From the NCBI GenBank assembly GCA_016780365.1, contig JADHMB010000008.1, positions 1 through 43,868 of the forward strand: DNA of 43,868 nt. The letters run 5' to 3'. A program made the position numbers and the translations under genes. The notes beneath the pieces are model-generated. The model made no database searches, was not told the DNA's origin, and worked only from the letters and a program-made list of their open reading frames with translations. This DNA comes from Flavobacteriales bacterium. GTDB lineage: Bacteria; Bacteroidota; Bacteroidia; Flavobacteriales_D; Parvicellaceae. Positions 10,080 through 17,509 of the stretch are shown in pieces; within the stretch, counting starts at the first letter, position 1, and every line of letters begins with the position of its first letter.

Positions 10080-10232
10080 ATGAAAACATCCATGAAAATT
10101 TATCCAAATCAGAGAAAGAAAAGTACCAAAAACAGTAAAATACCATTTTACTTAAGAATTATACACAATGGAAAAAAATCAGAAGCTAGATTAAACGTTT
10201 CTGAAATAAGTGAAGAGTACTTAAAAAAATAG
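10080..10232 (+). pseudogene. Truncated tyrosine integrase, N-terminal arm DNA-binding domain only
   Basis: Fifty codons starting MKTSMKIYPNQRKKSTKNSK and continuing IPFYLRIIHNGKKSEARLNV to a TAG stop. The pattern (basic start, IPFYLRI, NGKK, then LNVSEISEEYLKK) is that of the N-terminal arm-binding domain of Bacteroidota tyrosine recombinases. The usual text continues with a Trp after the KK. Here the codon at that place is TAG, one base from TGG, and nothing of the core-binding or catalytic domain follows: the S41 peptidase gene begins 8 bp later. The rest was probably lost when that cassette arrived, or by deletion. Confidence 0.7.
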
Positions 10233-10239
10233 ATTTATA

Positions 10240-11283
10240 ATGAAAAAAGTGTTTTTAATAAGTATTTCTTTTCTTACTCTAATTACAAACGTATCGTTCG
10301 GACAAAACTCTTCTGCACAAGATAGTATCACAAACTTTTACGGTAAGTTAATCGGAGAATTACAAACAAAATATTTAAATCGAAATGAAATAAATTGGGC
10401 TAAAATTGAGTCCTACGCACTTGGGAATGCCTTAAAAGCCAAAAATTTTGAAGAATCATTGACAGCTGCATCATTGATTTTTGATTCTATAAAATGTAAC
10501 CATTGCCAATTATTTTCGGAACAAGGCTTCTATGGAATTACCTTAAATAAATCACTTTCACAAGATGATTTCAGTAGGGAGTTTTTATTAAAATACCAAA
10601 AACAACCATCTTTTGAGGTCAAACTAATTAAAGACAATATCGGCTACATTCAGATTCCAGGAATGTTAATGATTGATTTAAGTAAAGATTCGCTGAACTT
10701 AGAAACCCAAAAAATGTATAACCAAATAGTAGATTTGATGAAAGATAATACAATTGAGGGCTGGGTAATTGATTTACGCTTTAATACAGGTGGAAACGTC
10801 TATCCTATGCTTGCTTCCTTACATTATTTAATTGGGGACAATATTGTTTATAAAGAGCTTGATGCAAATGGAAATATTGTTAAAACAAACAAATTAAAAA
10901 ATGGAGGTTTCTATTCCGGAGAAAACCTTGAAGCTAAAGCTACCACTTCTGTTTTACCAAATTTGAAGATTCCTGTTGCTATTATCACGGGAAAAATGAC
11001 TGGAAGTTCAGGAGAGGATATAGCGGTTGCCTTTAAAAACAGAAGTAATACAATTTTTATTGGAGAAAATAGCTATGGGTTTCTAACAGGAAATGATTTA
11101 ATAGAGTTGCCATATAACACAAAGATAGCATTAACAACCTGTTATATAGTTGACAATAATGATATTTATCGTGAATTTATTATTCCAGATGTTACCATTA
11201 TTAAGGAAGATAATTTTGAAGAATTAGCTAAAGACAAAAACATTATTAAAGCAATTGATTTCTTTAATACTCAAAAAGAATAA
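10240..11283 (+). CDS. S41 family (tail-specific-protease-like) secreted peptidase
   Basis: A 347-residue protein with a signal peptide (MKKVFLISISFLTLITNVSFGQ). The S41 fold shows in YIQIPGM (about 136-142), GWVIDLRFNTGGNVYPM (about 174-190) and the nucleophile region MTGSSGEDIAVAF (253-265), followed by IFIGENSYGFLTGN (272-285). No PDZ domain is apparent, so it belongs to the short S41 forms. The Lys of the classical GKG motif of C-terminal processing proteases is replaced (YGFLTG), so a tricorn/IRBP-like arrangement or weak activity is possible. The gene stands alone between the integrase stub and an attC-like hairpin, as a gene cassette would. Substrate unknown; likely periplasmic or outer-membrane facing. 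Confidence 0.8.
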   Translation: MKKVFLISISFLTLITNVSFGQNSSAQDSITNFYGKLIGELQTKYLNRNEINWAKIESYALGNALKAKNFEESLTAASLIFDSIKCNHCQLFSEQGFYGITLNKSLSQDDFSREFLLKYQKQPSFEVKLIKDNIGYIQIPGMLMIDLSKDSLNLETQKMYNQIVDLMKDNTIEGWVIDLRFNTGGNVYPMLASLHYLIGDNIVYKELDANGNIVKTNKLKNGGFYSGENLEAKATTSVLPNLKIPVAIITGKMTGSSGEDIAVAFKNRSNTIFIGENSYGFLTGNDLIELPYNTKIALTTCYIVDNNDIYREFIIPDVTIIKEDNFEELAKDKNIIKAIDFFNTQKE

Positions 11284-11290
11284 TACTTTA

Positions 11291-11419
11291 GCCAACAAGG
11301 TGTATAAGTAATAGCGGTTTAAATGATAAAACTAAAGTATAAACATAAAACAAAGGTGAGTGCAAAACCGAAAGGTTTGTGAGTTGAAATCCGCTACTAC
11401 TCATACACGAGACCGTTGA
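11291..11419 (+). repeat. attC-like imperfect hairpin after the S41 peptidase gene
   Basis: The left arm begins CAAC then GTGTATAAGTAATAGCGG (11293-11317). The right arm (11390-11419) reads CCGCTACTACT followed by CATACACGAGACCGTTGA. The arms pair in 16 of 18 inner positions plus the outer CAAC/GTTG, with a few unpaired bases on one side between them and a variable middle of about 70 nt. Such asymmetric hairpins directly after a lone gene resemble integron attC sites. The last 18 nt recur almost unchanged after the esterase gene (17177-17193). The strict attC consensus (RYYYAAC/GTTRRRY) is not met, and no integron integrase is present in the window. Confidence 0.45.
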
Positions 11420-11428
11420 AAAGCCGTT

Positions 11429-11479
11429 GTGGACCCAAAGGGACAGATTTCGAACTCTTTTCAATCTGATTTGAAAAGA
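11429..11479 (-). repeat. Repeat A: tRNA/tmRNA-3'-end-like fragment
   Basis: GTGGACCCAAAGGGACAG, then ATTTCGAACTCTTTT, then a 9-bp hairpin TCTTTTCAA/TTGAAAAGA. An imperfect direct copy lies at 17308-17358 (repeat B). Read on the minus strand it has the look of a T loop followed by an acceptor strand (TTCGAA...TCCAC). It begins 10 bp after the attC-like element. Probably a remnant attachment site; the parent RNA gene is not identified. Confidence 0.4.
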
Positions 11480-11489
11480 ATTTTTAAGA

Positions 11490-11674
11490 AAAATGACACT
11501 TACTATCATGGTGATAATAACATTAATTTAAAGTTCTTTTTTGCTTTATGATTTTTTTTAGAAATTTTTATTTAATAACCTATATTGGCAATTTTTAATC
11601 TGTTAAAAAAAGTTAAACCTTTGCTTTTTTTTTTATTCAATTTTTAAATTAGATTGAAATTAAAGTGTCATTTT
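11490..11674. repeat. 185-bp AT-rich segment with 12-bp terminal inverted repeats
   Basis: AAAATGACACTT at 11490-11501 is matched exactly by its reverse complement at 11663-11674. The inside is very AT-rich with homopolymer runs and no open frame. It could be a small MITE-like remnant, but no target duplication is visible. The rest of the gene-free stretch up to 11814 is AT-rich leader for the ABC operon, in which I found no convincing promoter. Confidence 0.3.
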
Positions 11675-11814
11675 AACTATAGAATACATGGCTTTTTAAA
11701 TTTTACATATTGATTAATGCTTTGCATAAAAATATTTTTAGTTCTATTGTTTAGCATCCCATGAGAAAGAATTTTATTAATGAAATAATTTAAAATTTAT
11801 TTAAAAAACATTAT

Positions 11815-12744
11815 ATGGACATACAGATCGAAAACCTTACTAAATCATATGGTCCACAAATAGCAGTTAACAACATTAATCTCTCTGTAAAAACAGGGGA
11901 AATTCTTGGTTTTCTAGGTCCAAATGGAGCAGGTAAATCAACAACTATGAAAATGATTACTGGTTACACAGGAATACAATATGGTACTATAAAGATTGGT
12001 GGAAAAGATGTTGGTAAATCAAATGAAGATATAAAAAAACATATTGGTTATTTACCAGAAAATAACCCACTGTATTTAGACATGCCCATAATTGATTATC
12101 TTCAATTTTGTGGAGAACTACAAGGTTTAAATAAAGACAATCTTTCTAAAAGAATAAAAGAAATGATTAGTCTTTGTGGATTGAATAGAGAAAAACATAA
12201 GAAAATAGGAGAATTATCAAAAGGTTACAGACAGCGTGTAGGGCTAGCTCAGGCAATGATACACGATCCAGAGATTTTAATTTTAGATGAACCCACAACT
12301 GGACTTGATCCTAATCAAATTATTGAAATACGAAAACTAATCCGTGACTTAGGAAAGGAAAAAACAGTTATACTTAGTACCCACATTCTTCCCGAAGTAG
12401 AAGCGACTTGTGATCGTATTCTAATTATTAATAAAGGAAAAATTGTAGCAGATGGAACTGCTGAAACATTACGGAAACAAGCACAAGGAAATGAAGTACT
12501 AAAGGTTCGAATTGAAGATGGAGATTCCAATCAGATATTTGCTGCTCTTCAAGAATTAAACTTTACATCTAAAGTAGATTTCGTGGGACGAGAAAAAAAC
12601 TTTTTTGAAGTACACAGTCAAACAGAAAAAAGTTCGAAAAGAGACATTTTTAATTTATGCGTAAAAAATAAATGGGTAATCACTGAAATGAATCCTTTAG
12701 AAACAAAATTAGAAGATATTTTCAGAGATTTAACTATTAATTGA
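11815..12744 (+). CDS. gldA: GldA-type ABC transporter ATP-binding protein
   Basis: A 309-residue ATPase. Walker A GPNGAGKST at 35-43, Q-loop region YLPENNPLYLDM, signature LSKGY at 134-138, Walker B ILILDEPTTGLD with D158/E159, and H-switch LSTHILPEVE. The YLPENNPLY motif and the C-terminal region of about 80 residues fit the GldA/gliding-associated exporter ATPases. It is the first gene of a four-gene operon with a permease, a GldG-type auxiliary protein and a DUF4340 protein. In gliding Bacteroidota GldA, GldF and GldG are needed for motility, but related clusters occur in non-gliders, so the symbol is a family label. Lies inside the tRNA-Arg island. Confidence 0.75.
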   Translation: MDIQIENLTKSYGPQIAVNNINLSVKTGEILGFLGPNGAGKSTTMKMITGYTGIQYGTIKIGGKDVGKSNEDIKKHIGYLPENNPLYLDMPIIDYLQFCGELQGLNKDNLSKRIKEMISLCGLNREKHKKIGELSKGYRQRVGLAQAMIHDPEILILDEPTTGLDPNQIIEIRKLIRDLGKEKTVILSTHILPEVEATCDRILIINKGKIVADGTAETLRKQAQGNEVLKVRIEDGDSNQIFAALQELNFTSKVDFVGREKNFFEVHSQTEKSSKRDIFNLCVKNKWVITEMNPLETKLEDIFRDLTIN

Positions 12745-12750
12745 TTGAAT

Positions 12751-13479
12751 ATGAAAACTATTTGGATAATTACAAAACGTGAATTAGCAGCTTTTTTTAA
12801 CTCTCTGATTGCCTACATTATGTTGGGTTTATTTTTAGGCTTCAGTGGTTTTTTCACTTGGTTATACGGGAACGATATTTTTTTAGTTGGCCAGGCTAAC
12901 TTAAGAATTTTCTTTGCAATTGCATCTTGGACACTTTTCTTTTTTATTCCAGCAATTACAATGCGAATGTTAGCTGAAGAAACAAAAACAGGAACGCTGG
13001 AGCTTTTACTTACAAAATCGGTTAGCGATAGGCAATTAGTTATGGGTAAATTCATTGCATCCTTGTTACTAATTTGTATTGCGTTAGTAGCCACTTTACC
13101 TTACATAATTACAATAGCAAATATTGGCAATTTAGATAACGGAGGAACCATATGTGGATACCTTGCGCTATTCTTAATGAGTATGGTTTATACTTCAATT
13201 GGAATTTTTACAAGTAGCATTACTTCTAATCAAATTGTAGCCTTTATGGGGGCTTTAATGATAGGGCTATTTTTCCATATTATTTTTGATGTATTAGCTG
13301 GAAACTTTACTGGTTTTATAGGAAACTTATTCGATCTTTTGAGCTTACAAACACATTTCGAATCTATTTCAAGAGGAGTGATAGATTCACAAGACCTAGT
13401 CTATTTTATATCAGTTTCAATTTTAAGTCTATTCCTGGCAGAATGGTCACTATCTAATCGTCATTTTCAAAAAAAATAG
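12751..13479 (+). CDS. gldF: GldF-type ABC transporter permease
   Basis: A 242-residue ABC-2 type permease with six hydrophobic segments. The diagnostic stretch FFIPAITMRMLAEETKTGTL followed by ELLLTKSVSDRQLVMGKF matches the GldF/NosY-like permeases that pair with GldA-type ATPases. I chose the ATG at 12751 (MKTIWIITKRELAAFF), 6 bp after the gldA stop, over an in-frame TTG at 12745 that abuts the stop. Tight spacing on both sides implies co-transcription and an ATPase-permease complex in the inner membrane. Substrate unknown. Confidence 0.75.
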   Translation: MKTIWIITKRELAAFFNSLIAYIMLGLFLGFSGFFTWLYGNDIFLVGQANLRIFFAIASWTLFFFIPAITMRMLAEETKTGTLELLLTKSVSDRQLVMGKFIASLLLICIALVATLPYIITIANIGNLDNGGTICGYLALFLMSMVYTSIGIFTSSITSNQIVAFMGALMIGLFFHIIFDVLAGNFTGFIGNLFDLLSLQTHFESISRGVIDSQDLVYFISVSILSLFLAEWSLSNRHFQKK

Positions 13480-13487
13480 TACAAACG

Positions 13488-14990
13488 ATGAAAAAAAATA
13501 CAACTAGCATACTATTAATTGTAGGGATTTTAATAATCTTTAATCTATTATCTGTTCAGTACTATTTCAGGATAGATTTAACAGAAGATAAACAATATAC
13601 TTTAAGCGAAGCTACTAAAAACATTATGGAATCTTTAGATGAACCTATCACTGTAAAGGCTTATTTTTCTGAGAACCTTCCACCAAATATTGCCAGAACC
13701 AAAAAAGATTTTGAAGAGTACCTGATAGAGTATGCTCGTTTATCCGACAATAATTTAATATACGATTTTATCAATCCAGGTGAAGATGAGGAAATCGAGA
13801 AGAAAGCCGTCGAATCAGGAATACAGCCCGTAATGATTAATGTAAGAGAGAAAGACCAAATTAAGCAACAAAAAGCTTTTTTGGGTGCTGTTTTAGAATT
13901 GGGAGATCAAAAAGAAATTATTCCTTTTATGCAACCTGGAGCAGCAATGGAATATGCTCTTTCTACATCGATAAAAAAGATAGCTATAACAGAAAAACCT
14001 TCTATTGGATTAATACAAGGACACGGAGAACCTTCTCTTTCAGAAATGCAACAAGTAGCTACTGGATTAAACGTATTATACAATTTTGAACCTTACTATC
14101 TCAATGATTCAACCCCAATACCCAACCATATTACAACACTAGCTTTAATAAAGCCTGAGGATAGTATTTCTAATTCTTCTCTCCAGCAATTAGATATTTT
14201 TTTACAAAGAGGAGGAAATCTATTTATAGCTTTAAATAGAGTAAATGGAGACCTGAGCAATGGTTTTGGAAATGTTGTAAATACTGGAGTTGAAAATTGG
14301 TTAGAAAATAAAGGATTAGAAGTAAAAGATAATTTTGTAGTAGATGCACAATGTGGAAACGTTCAAGTACAACAACAACAAGGTTTTTTTAGATATAATA
14401 CCAATGTTAAATTTCCTTATATACCTATTGTGAGTAAATTTGCAGATCATCCAATTACAAAAGGTTTAGAGGCGGTTATTCTACAATTTGCAAGCTCAAT
14501 TCATTATACAAGAAATGATACTTCTAATACATTTACTCCGATTGCATTTACATCAGATCAATCTGGAAGTATTCAAGCTCCTACCTATTTTAACGTTCAG
14601 AAGCAATGGACACAAAACGACTTACCGCTAAAAAATGTTGTACTTGCTGGAATATTACAACAAAATCATAACAATGGAAATAGTTCCAACATCGTTGTTA
14701 TTGGTGATGGGGACTTTCCTGTTGGAGGTCCGCAGCAACAAATTCAACCCGACAATGTCAATTTAATGGTAAATGCCATCGATTGGTTAAGCGATGATAC
14801 GGGGTTAATCGAGTTAAGAACAAAAGGTATTCAATTTAGACCTATTGATGAAATTGAGGATTCTACTAAAACAATCTTAAAGTATCTCAATTTTTTACTA
14901 CCTATTCTTTTAATTATTGGATATGGAATCGTAAGAATGCAAATGAATAGAAATAAGAGAATAAATAGAATGGAACAAAATTATGAGTAA
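13488..14990 (+). CDS. gldG: GldG-type ABC transporter auxiliary protein
   Basis: A 500-residue protein with one N-terminal transmembrane anchor (about 8-26), a large periplasmic region and a C-terminal membrane helix (about 461-481, ILKYLNFLLPILLIIGYGIV). The N-terminal block (RIDLTEDKQYTLSEATKNI, then PITVKAYFSENLPP) and GLIQGHGEPSLSEMQQ are typical of the GldG/ABC_transp_aux family. The periplasmic part has a Rossmann-like layout with GGNLFIALN and VVIGDGDFPVGG. It is somewhat shorter than gliding-motility GldG as I remember it. Starts 8 bp after gldF; its 3' end overlaps the next gene by 8 bp. Confidence 0.75.
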   Translation: MKKNTTSILLIVGILIIFNLLSVQYYFRIDLTEDKQYTLSEATKNIMESLDEPITVKAYFSENLPPNIARTKKDFEEYLIEYARLSDNNLIYDFINPGEDEEIEKKAVESGIQPVMINVREKDQIKQQKAFLGAVLELGDQKEIIPFMQPGAAMEYALSTSIKKIAITEKPSIGLIQGHGEPSLSEMQQVATGLNVLYNFEPYYLNDSTPIPNHITTLALIKPEDSISNSSLQQLDIFLQRGGNLFIALNRVNGDLSNGFGNVVNTGVENWLENKGLEVKDNFVVDAQCGNVQVQQQQGFFRYNTNVKFPYIPIVSKFADHPITKGLEAVILQFASSIHYTRNDTSNTFTPIAFTSDQSGSIQAPTYFNVQKQWTQNDLPLKNVVLAGILQQNHNNGNSSNIVVIGDGDFPVGGPQQQIQPDNVNLMVNAIDWLSDDTGLIELRTKGIQFRPIDEIEDSTKTILKYLNFLLPILLIIGYGIVRMQMNRNKRINRMEQNYE

Positions 14991-15954
14991 GAAAATCAAT
15001 AATAAAATCTTAGCAATTATTCTGGTTGTATTAACGGCTATTTTTCTGATTACTAATTATTTGAAGGACAATCAAAGATCAACTCATATTGATACCAACC
15101 TAATAATGATTGATACCAGCATTGTCAGCTATATTTCTATTTACCCTAAAAGTGGAAATAAAGAAAAAGTAATTTTCACAAAGCAAACTTATGGTTGGGA
15201 AGTAGAAAGTAATAATATTAAGAGTTCTTTAAGAAAAGGTTCATTAGCTAATATCTTATCAGAACTGGCAAAAATGAAAATAAAAAGGTTGGTGGCTAAA
15301 ACAGAAGAAAAGTGGGAAAAATATCAATTGACAGAAGAATTAGCTACCCATCTTATGGTGGAAGAAAAAGGCAATAGAAAAACATTAGATATTTATATTG
15401 GAAAAACAAAATACCAACAACCGTCTCAAGTATATAATCAATTTGGGGGAAGACAACAATTTACAGGATCAACTTTTGTAAGATTAGGAGATAGTCCTAA
15501 AATTTATGAAATTAATGGGTTTTTATCAATGACTTTTAATCGTGACTTTAATTCATGGAGAAATAATGAGTTTATAACAACCCAAAAAGAGAACATTACT
15601 CAAATTAACCTTCAGAATAATGGTTCTAGTTTTAGTTTGACCAAAAATGATTCTTTGTGGATAATTAATAATGAAGTGGTAGATTCTACCAAAATAGCTC
15701 AATACCTTAACTTATTAGCTAATCAACAAAACACTGCTTTTGCAGATAATTATAAACAAAAAGAAGTGCCAGACTACATCTTAACCATAACTAGTAATAA
15801 TATGAATACTATCACAGTAAATTGCTTTGAAGATGCTTTATCTAACAATTATTACTTAGAATCTTCCTTAAATCCAAATGTATTTTTTAGATCAGATTCT
15901 AAAGGTATTTTTAAAGAATTATTTGTAGATATCGATTATTTCATTGAAAAATGA
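14983..15954 (+). CDS. DUF4340 domain protein, partner of the GldAFG-type transporter
   Basis: A 323-residue protein with one N-terminal membrane helix (NNKILAIILVVLTAIFLITNY) and a periplasmic body of repeated beta-rich DUF4340-like units (ISIYPKSGNKEKVIFTKQTY...WEVES; later ITQINLQNNGSSFSLTKNDS...WIINNEV). The first ATG overlaps the end of the GldG-type gene by 8 bp, so translation is probably coupled. DUF4340 proteins commonly sit after such ABC clusters, suggesting a structural or substrate-handling role in the periplasm. The exact function is unknown. No terminator hairpin was found behind it. Confidence 0.75.
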   Translation: MSKKINNKILAIILVVLTAIFLITNYLKDNQRSTHIDTNLIMIDTSIVSYISIYPKSGNKEKVIFTKQTYGWEVESNNIKSSLRKGSLANILSELAKMKIKRLVAKTEEKWEKYQLTEELATHLMVEEKGNRKTLDIYIGKTKYQQPSQVYNQFGGRQQFTGSTFVRLGDSPKIYEINGFLSMTFNRDFNSWRNNEFITTQKENITQINLQNNGSSFSLTKNDSLWIINNEVVDSTKIAQYLNLLANQQNTAFADNYKQKEVPDYILTITSNNMNTITVNCFEDALSNNYYLESSLNPNVFFRSDSKGIFKELFVDIDYFIEK

Positions 15955-15988
15955 CTTTAATTCTTTAAATAATTTTTTAAAACTTTTA

Positions 15989-16012
15989 GTGGAGCCGGAG
16001 GGAATCGAACCT
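15989..16012 (-). other. Fragment of a tRNA/tmRNA 3' end (possible old att site)
   Basis: On the minus strand GGTTCGATTCCCTCCGGCTC continues into CAC: a T loop TTCGATT, T-stem CCCTC, acceptor strand CGGCTCC and discriminator A. The 5' half of the T-stem and everything before it are absent, so the identity stops inside the T arm as at integrase crossover sites. The acceptor strand could pair with GGGGCTG, the usual tmRNA 5' end, which makes ssrA a plausible source. The 200 bp up to the esterase gene holds a short CTGTAA/TTACAG hairpin and the hairpin at 16140-16167. Confidence 0.5.
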
Positions 16013-16139
16013 TGCCTGTAACTAATTCATTTACAGTTATTTGAAAAACACAAAAATCAAAAAGCAAAACATAAGCAAAACATTTTAAGTCGCTAAATGT
16101 GCTTATTTAACCCTATTTATCTTTTACATATATTTATGA

Positions 16140-16167
16140 AGGAAATAAACGTAATACGTTTATTCCT
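16140..16167 (+). other. Hairpin in the leader of the esterase gene
   Basis: AGGAAATAAACGT pairs with ACGTTTATTCCT around a 3-nt loop, with one bulged A. It ends 21 bp before the ATG. It is not followed by a clean T tract, so it could be a regulatory leader structure or operator rather than a terminator. Confidence 0.35.
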
Positions 16168-16188
16168 TTGTTATTATAGATTTAGTAA

Positions 16189-17124
16189 ATGAAAAAATAT
16201 TTCCCTCTAACTATTATATTCATCCTATTAATTGCCTGTATTGAAAAGAATGAATTCGAATCAAAACTAAAGATTGAAAATGACAGTTTAAGAAATAAAA
16301 TAAAAGAACTTGAAACTCAAATTCAAATGACGGACAGCTTGAAAAGCATTTATCAGGTTACCATTGCGAATACTGCAGTCAGGGATTTGTCCTCAAAATT
16401 CAACAATCAGAAATATCAAATTAAAATTTCTTATCCAAAAAGTTACTTCAAGAATAAAGAGAAAAATTACCCGGTCTTATATGTAATTGATGCGGAAACA
16501 AATTTCGGAGCTATTAGCTATATAGTGCAAAGACTCATTAAGGATAAGCTAATTCCAGAAATCTTGGTTGTAGGGATTGCTTATGATACAGATTACAAAA
16601 ACTTTTACAGGTTAAGGAGTAGAGATTTGACACCTGTGGAGGACAGAGATTTGAGAATGGGAAATAATGAAATTGATCCTACGGGTGGTGCACCAAAATT
16701 TAGTGACTTCCTTGAATTTGAACTTTTTCCTTTTGTAGAAAAAGAGTACAGAATTAAAAAAGAAGATAGAGGAATTTATGGGCATTCGTATGGAGGCCTC
16801 TACGGTTCTTATGCCTTATTGGAAAAGCCACATCTCTTCAACAAATATTTACTATTAGGACCTTCATTATGGTATAAAGACAAATTATTGGTCAATCAGG
16901 CTTCAGAAAAAAACTTAATTTTAAATAGACACGTAAAACTATATATGGCTTCAGGAGAATTGGATTTAAGAATAAATGAATATCAGGAAGAATTTGTTGA
17001 AATTCTAAAAGGAAAAAATATCTCAAAACTGAGTATTGAATCTGAAGTTGTGAAAAATGAAACCCATAGAACAATTTTTGGTGTTGGATTTACAAATGGT
17101 TTAAGATTTATTTATGGAAAATAA
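16189..17124 (+). CDS. Putative esterase (alpha/beta hydrolase) lipoprotein
   Basis: A 311-residue protein with a lipoprotein signal (LLIAC, lipidated Cys at 17), then a heptad-like coiled segment (about 24-55, ESKLKIENDSLRNKIKELET) and an esterase-D/Fes-like hydrolase domain. Seen: PVLYVIDAETNFGAI (about 95-109), the nucleophile elbow YGHSYGG with Ser200, an acidic residue in SGELDLRINEY, and a terminal NETHRTIF with His293, giving a plausible Ser-Asp/Glu-His triad. The gene stands alone on the island between a tRNA/tmRNA-end fragment and an attC-like hairpin. Likely acts in the periplasm or at the outer membrane; substrate unknown. Confidence 0.8.
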   Translation: MKKYFPLTIIFILLIACIEKNEFESKLKIENDSLRNKIKELETQIQMTDSLKSIYQVTIANTAVRDLSSKFNNQKYQIKISYPKSYFKNKEKNYPVLYVIDAETNFGAISYIVQRLIKDKLIPEILVVGIAYDTDYKNFYRLRSRDLTPVEDRDLRMGNNEIDPTGGAPKFSDFLEFELFPFVEKEYRIKKEDRGIYGHSYGGLYGSYALLEKPHLFNKYLLLGPSLWYKDKLLVNQASEKNLILNRHVKLYMASGELDLRINEYQEEFVEILKGKNISKLSIESEVVKNETHRTIFGVGFTNGLRFIYGK

Positions 17125-17125
17125 A

Positions 17126-17193
17126 AACGTATGCTAAAAATAGGTATATGCACACCCTACTGGATAGCTACGAAATCATACCTGAACCGTTGA
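17126..17193 (+). repeat. attC-like hairpin after the esterase gene
   Basis: It begins 2 bp after the stop. AAC and GTATG near 17126-17134 pair with the 3' arm CATACCTGAACCGTTGA (17177-17193), leaving extra unpaired bases on the 3' side. The 3' arm matches the one after the S41 gene (CATACACGAGACCGTTGA) with one base indel and two changes. The inner pairing is weaker than in that first element. The stretch 17194-17307 holds no gene or clear signal. Confidence 0.35.
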
Positions 17194-17307
17194 TCAAACA
17201 TTTATCATAGTATGTCAAACATTTGACTATTATTACTAATAAATTTCACAAATAAGAGCCCTACTCTTTCTGTAAAGTAAAGCTTTTTTACTCAAGAAAA
17301 TTACTGA

Positions 17308-17358
17308 GTGGAGCTGAAGGGACAGATTTCGAACTCTTTTAGATCAGGTTTGAAAAGA
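17308..17358 (-). repeat. Repeat B: tRNA/tmRNA-3'-end-like fragment
   Basis: GTGGAGCTGAAGGGACAG followed by ATTTCGAACTCTTTT, a diverged direct copy of repeat A (11429-11479). Its 5' part (GTGGAGC) is closer than A to the fragments at 15989 and 18992. A and B together bracket the GldAFG operon and esterase, as attL and attR of a nested insertion would. The following 150 bp up to the GldN-like gene contains only an ATATCTTTTT/AAAAAGATAT inverted repeat (about 17467-17498). Confidence 0.4.
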
Positions 17359-17509
17359 CTTATTCGTTTTGATTATAAATTTAAAACATAACTTACCAGT
17401 TTAGCCAGACCATTATGCTCTATTAAAAAACTCCAATGGATGTGAGGTTCTTTTTTTTATTCCAATATCTTTTTGAATGAGCTCAAAAAAAAGATATGCA
17501 TTAGCAAAT

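Noticed and set aside
11288-11509. A 73-codon minus-strand frame across the attC-like element and repeat A
   Set aside because: It has no recognisable domain, covers non-coding repeats, and its composition looks random.
15989-16012. An intact tmRNA or tRNA gene
   Set aside because: Only the T loop, the 3' T-stem strand and the acceptor strand are present; no 5' partner is found upstream on the minus strand.
10240-17124. A full integron
   Set aside because: No integron integrase, attI site or tandem cassette array is visible. Only two scattered attC-like hairpins are seen, so I report similarity and no more.
17467-17498. Inverted repeat ATATCTTTTT/AAAAAGATAT as terminator of the GldN-like gene
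   Set aside because: On the minus strand it is not followed by a T run and its stem is pure A/T, so a terminator role is not supported.
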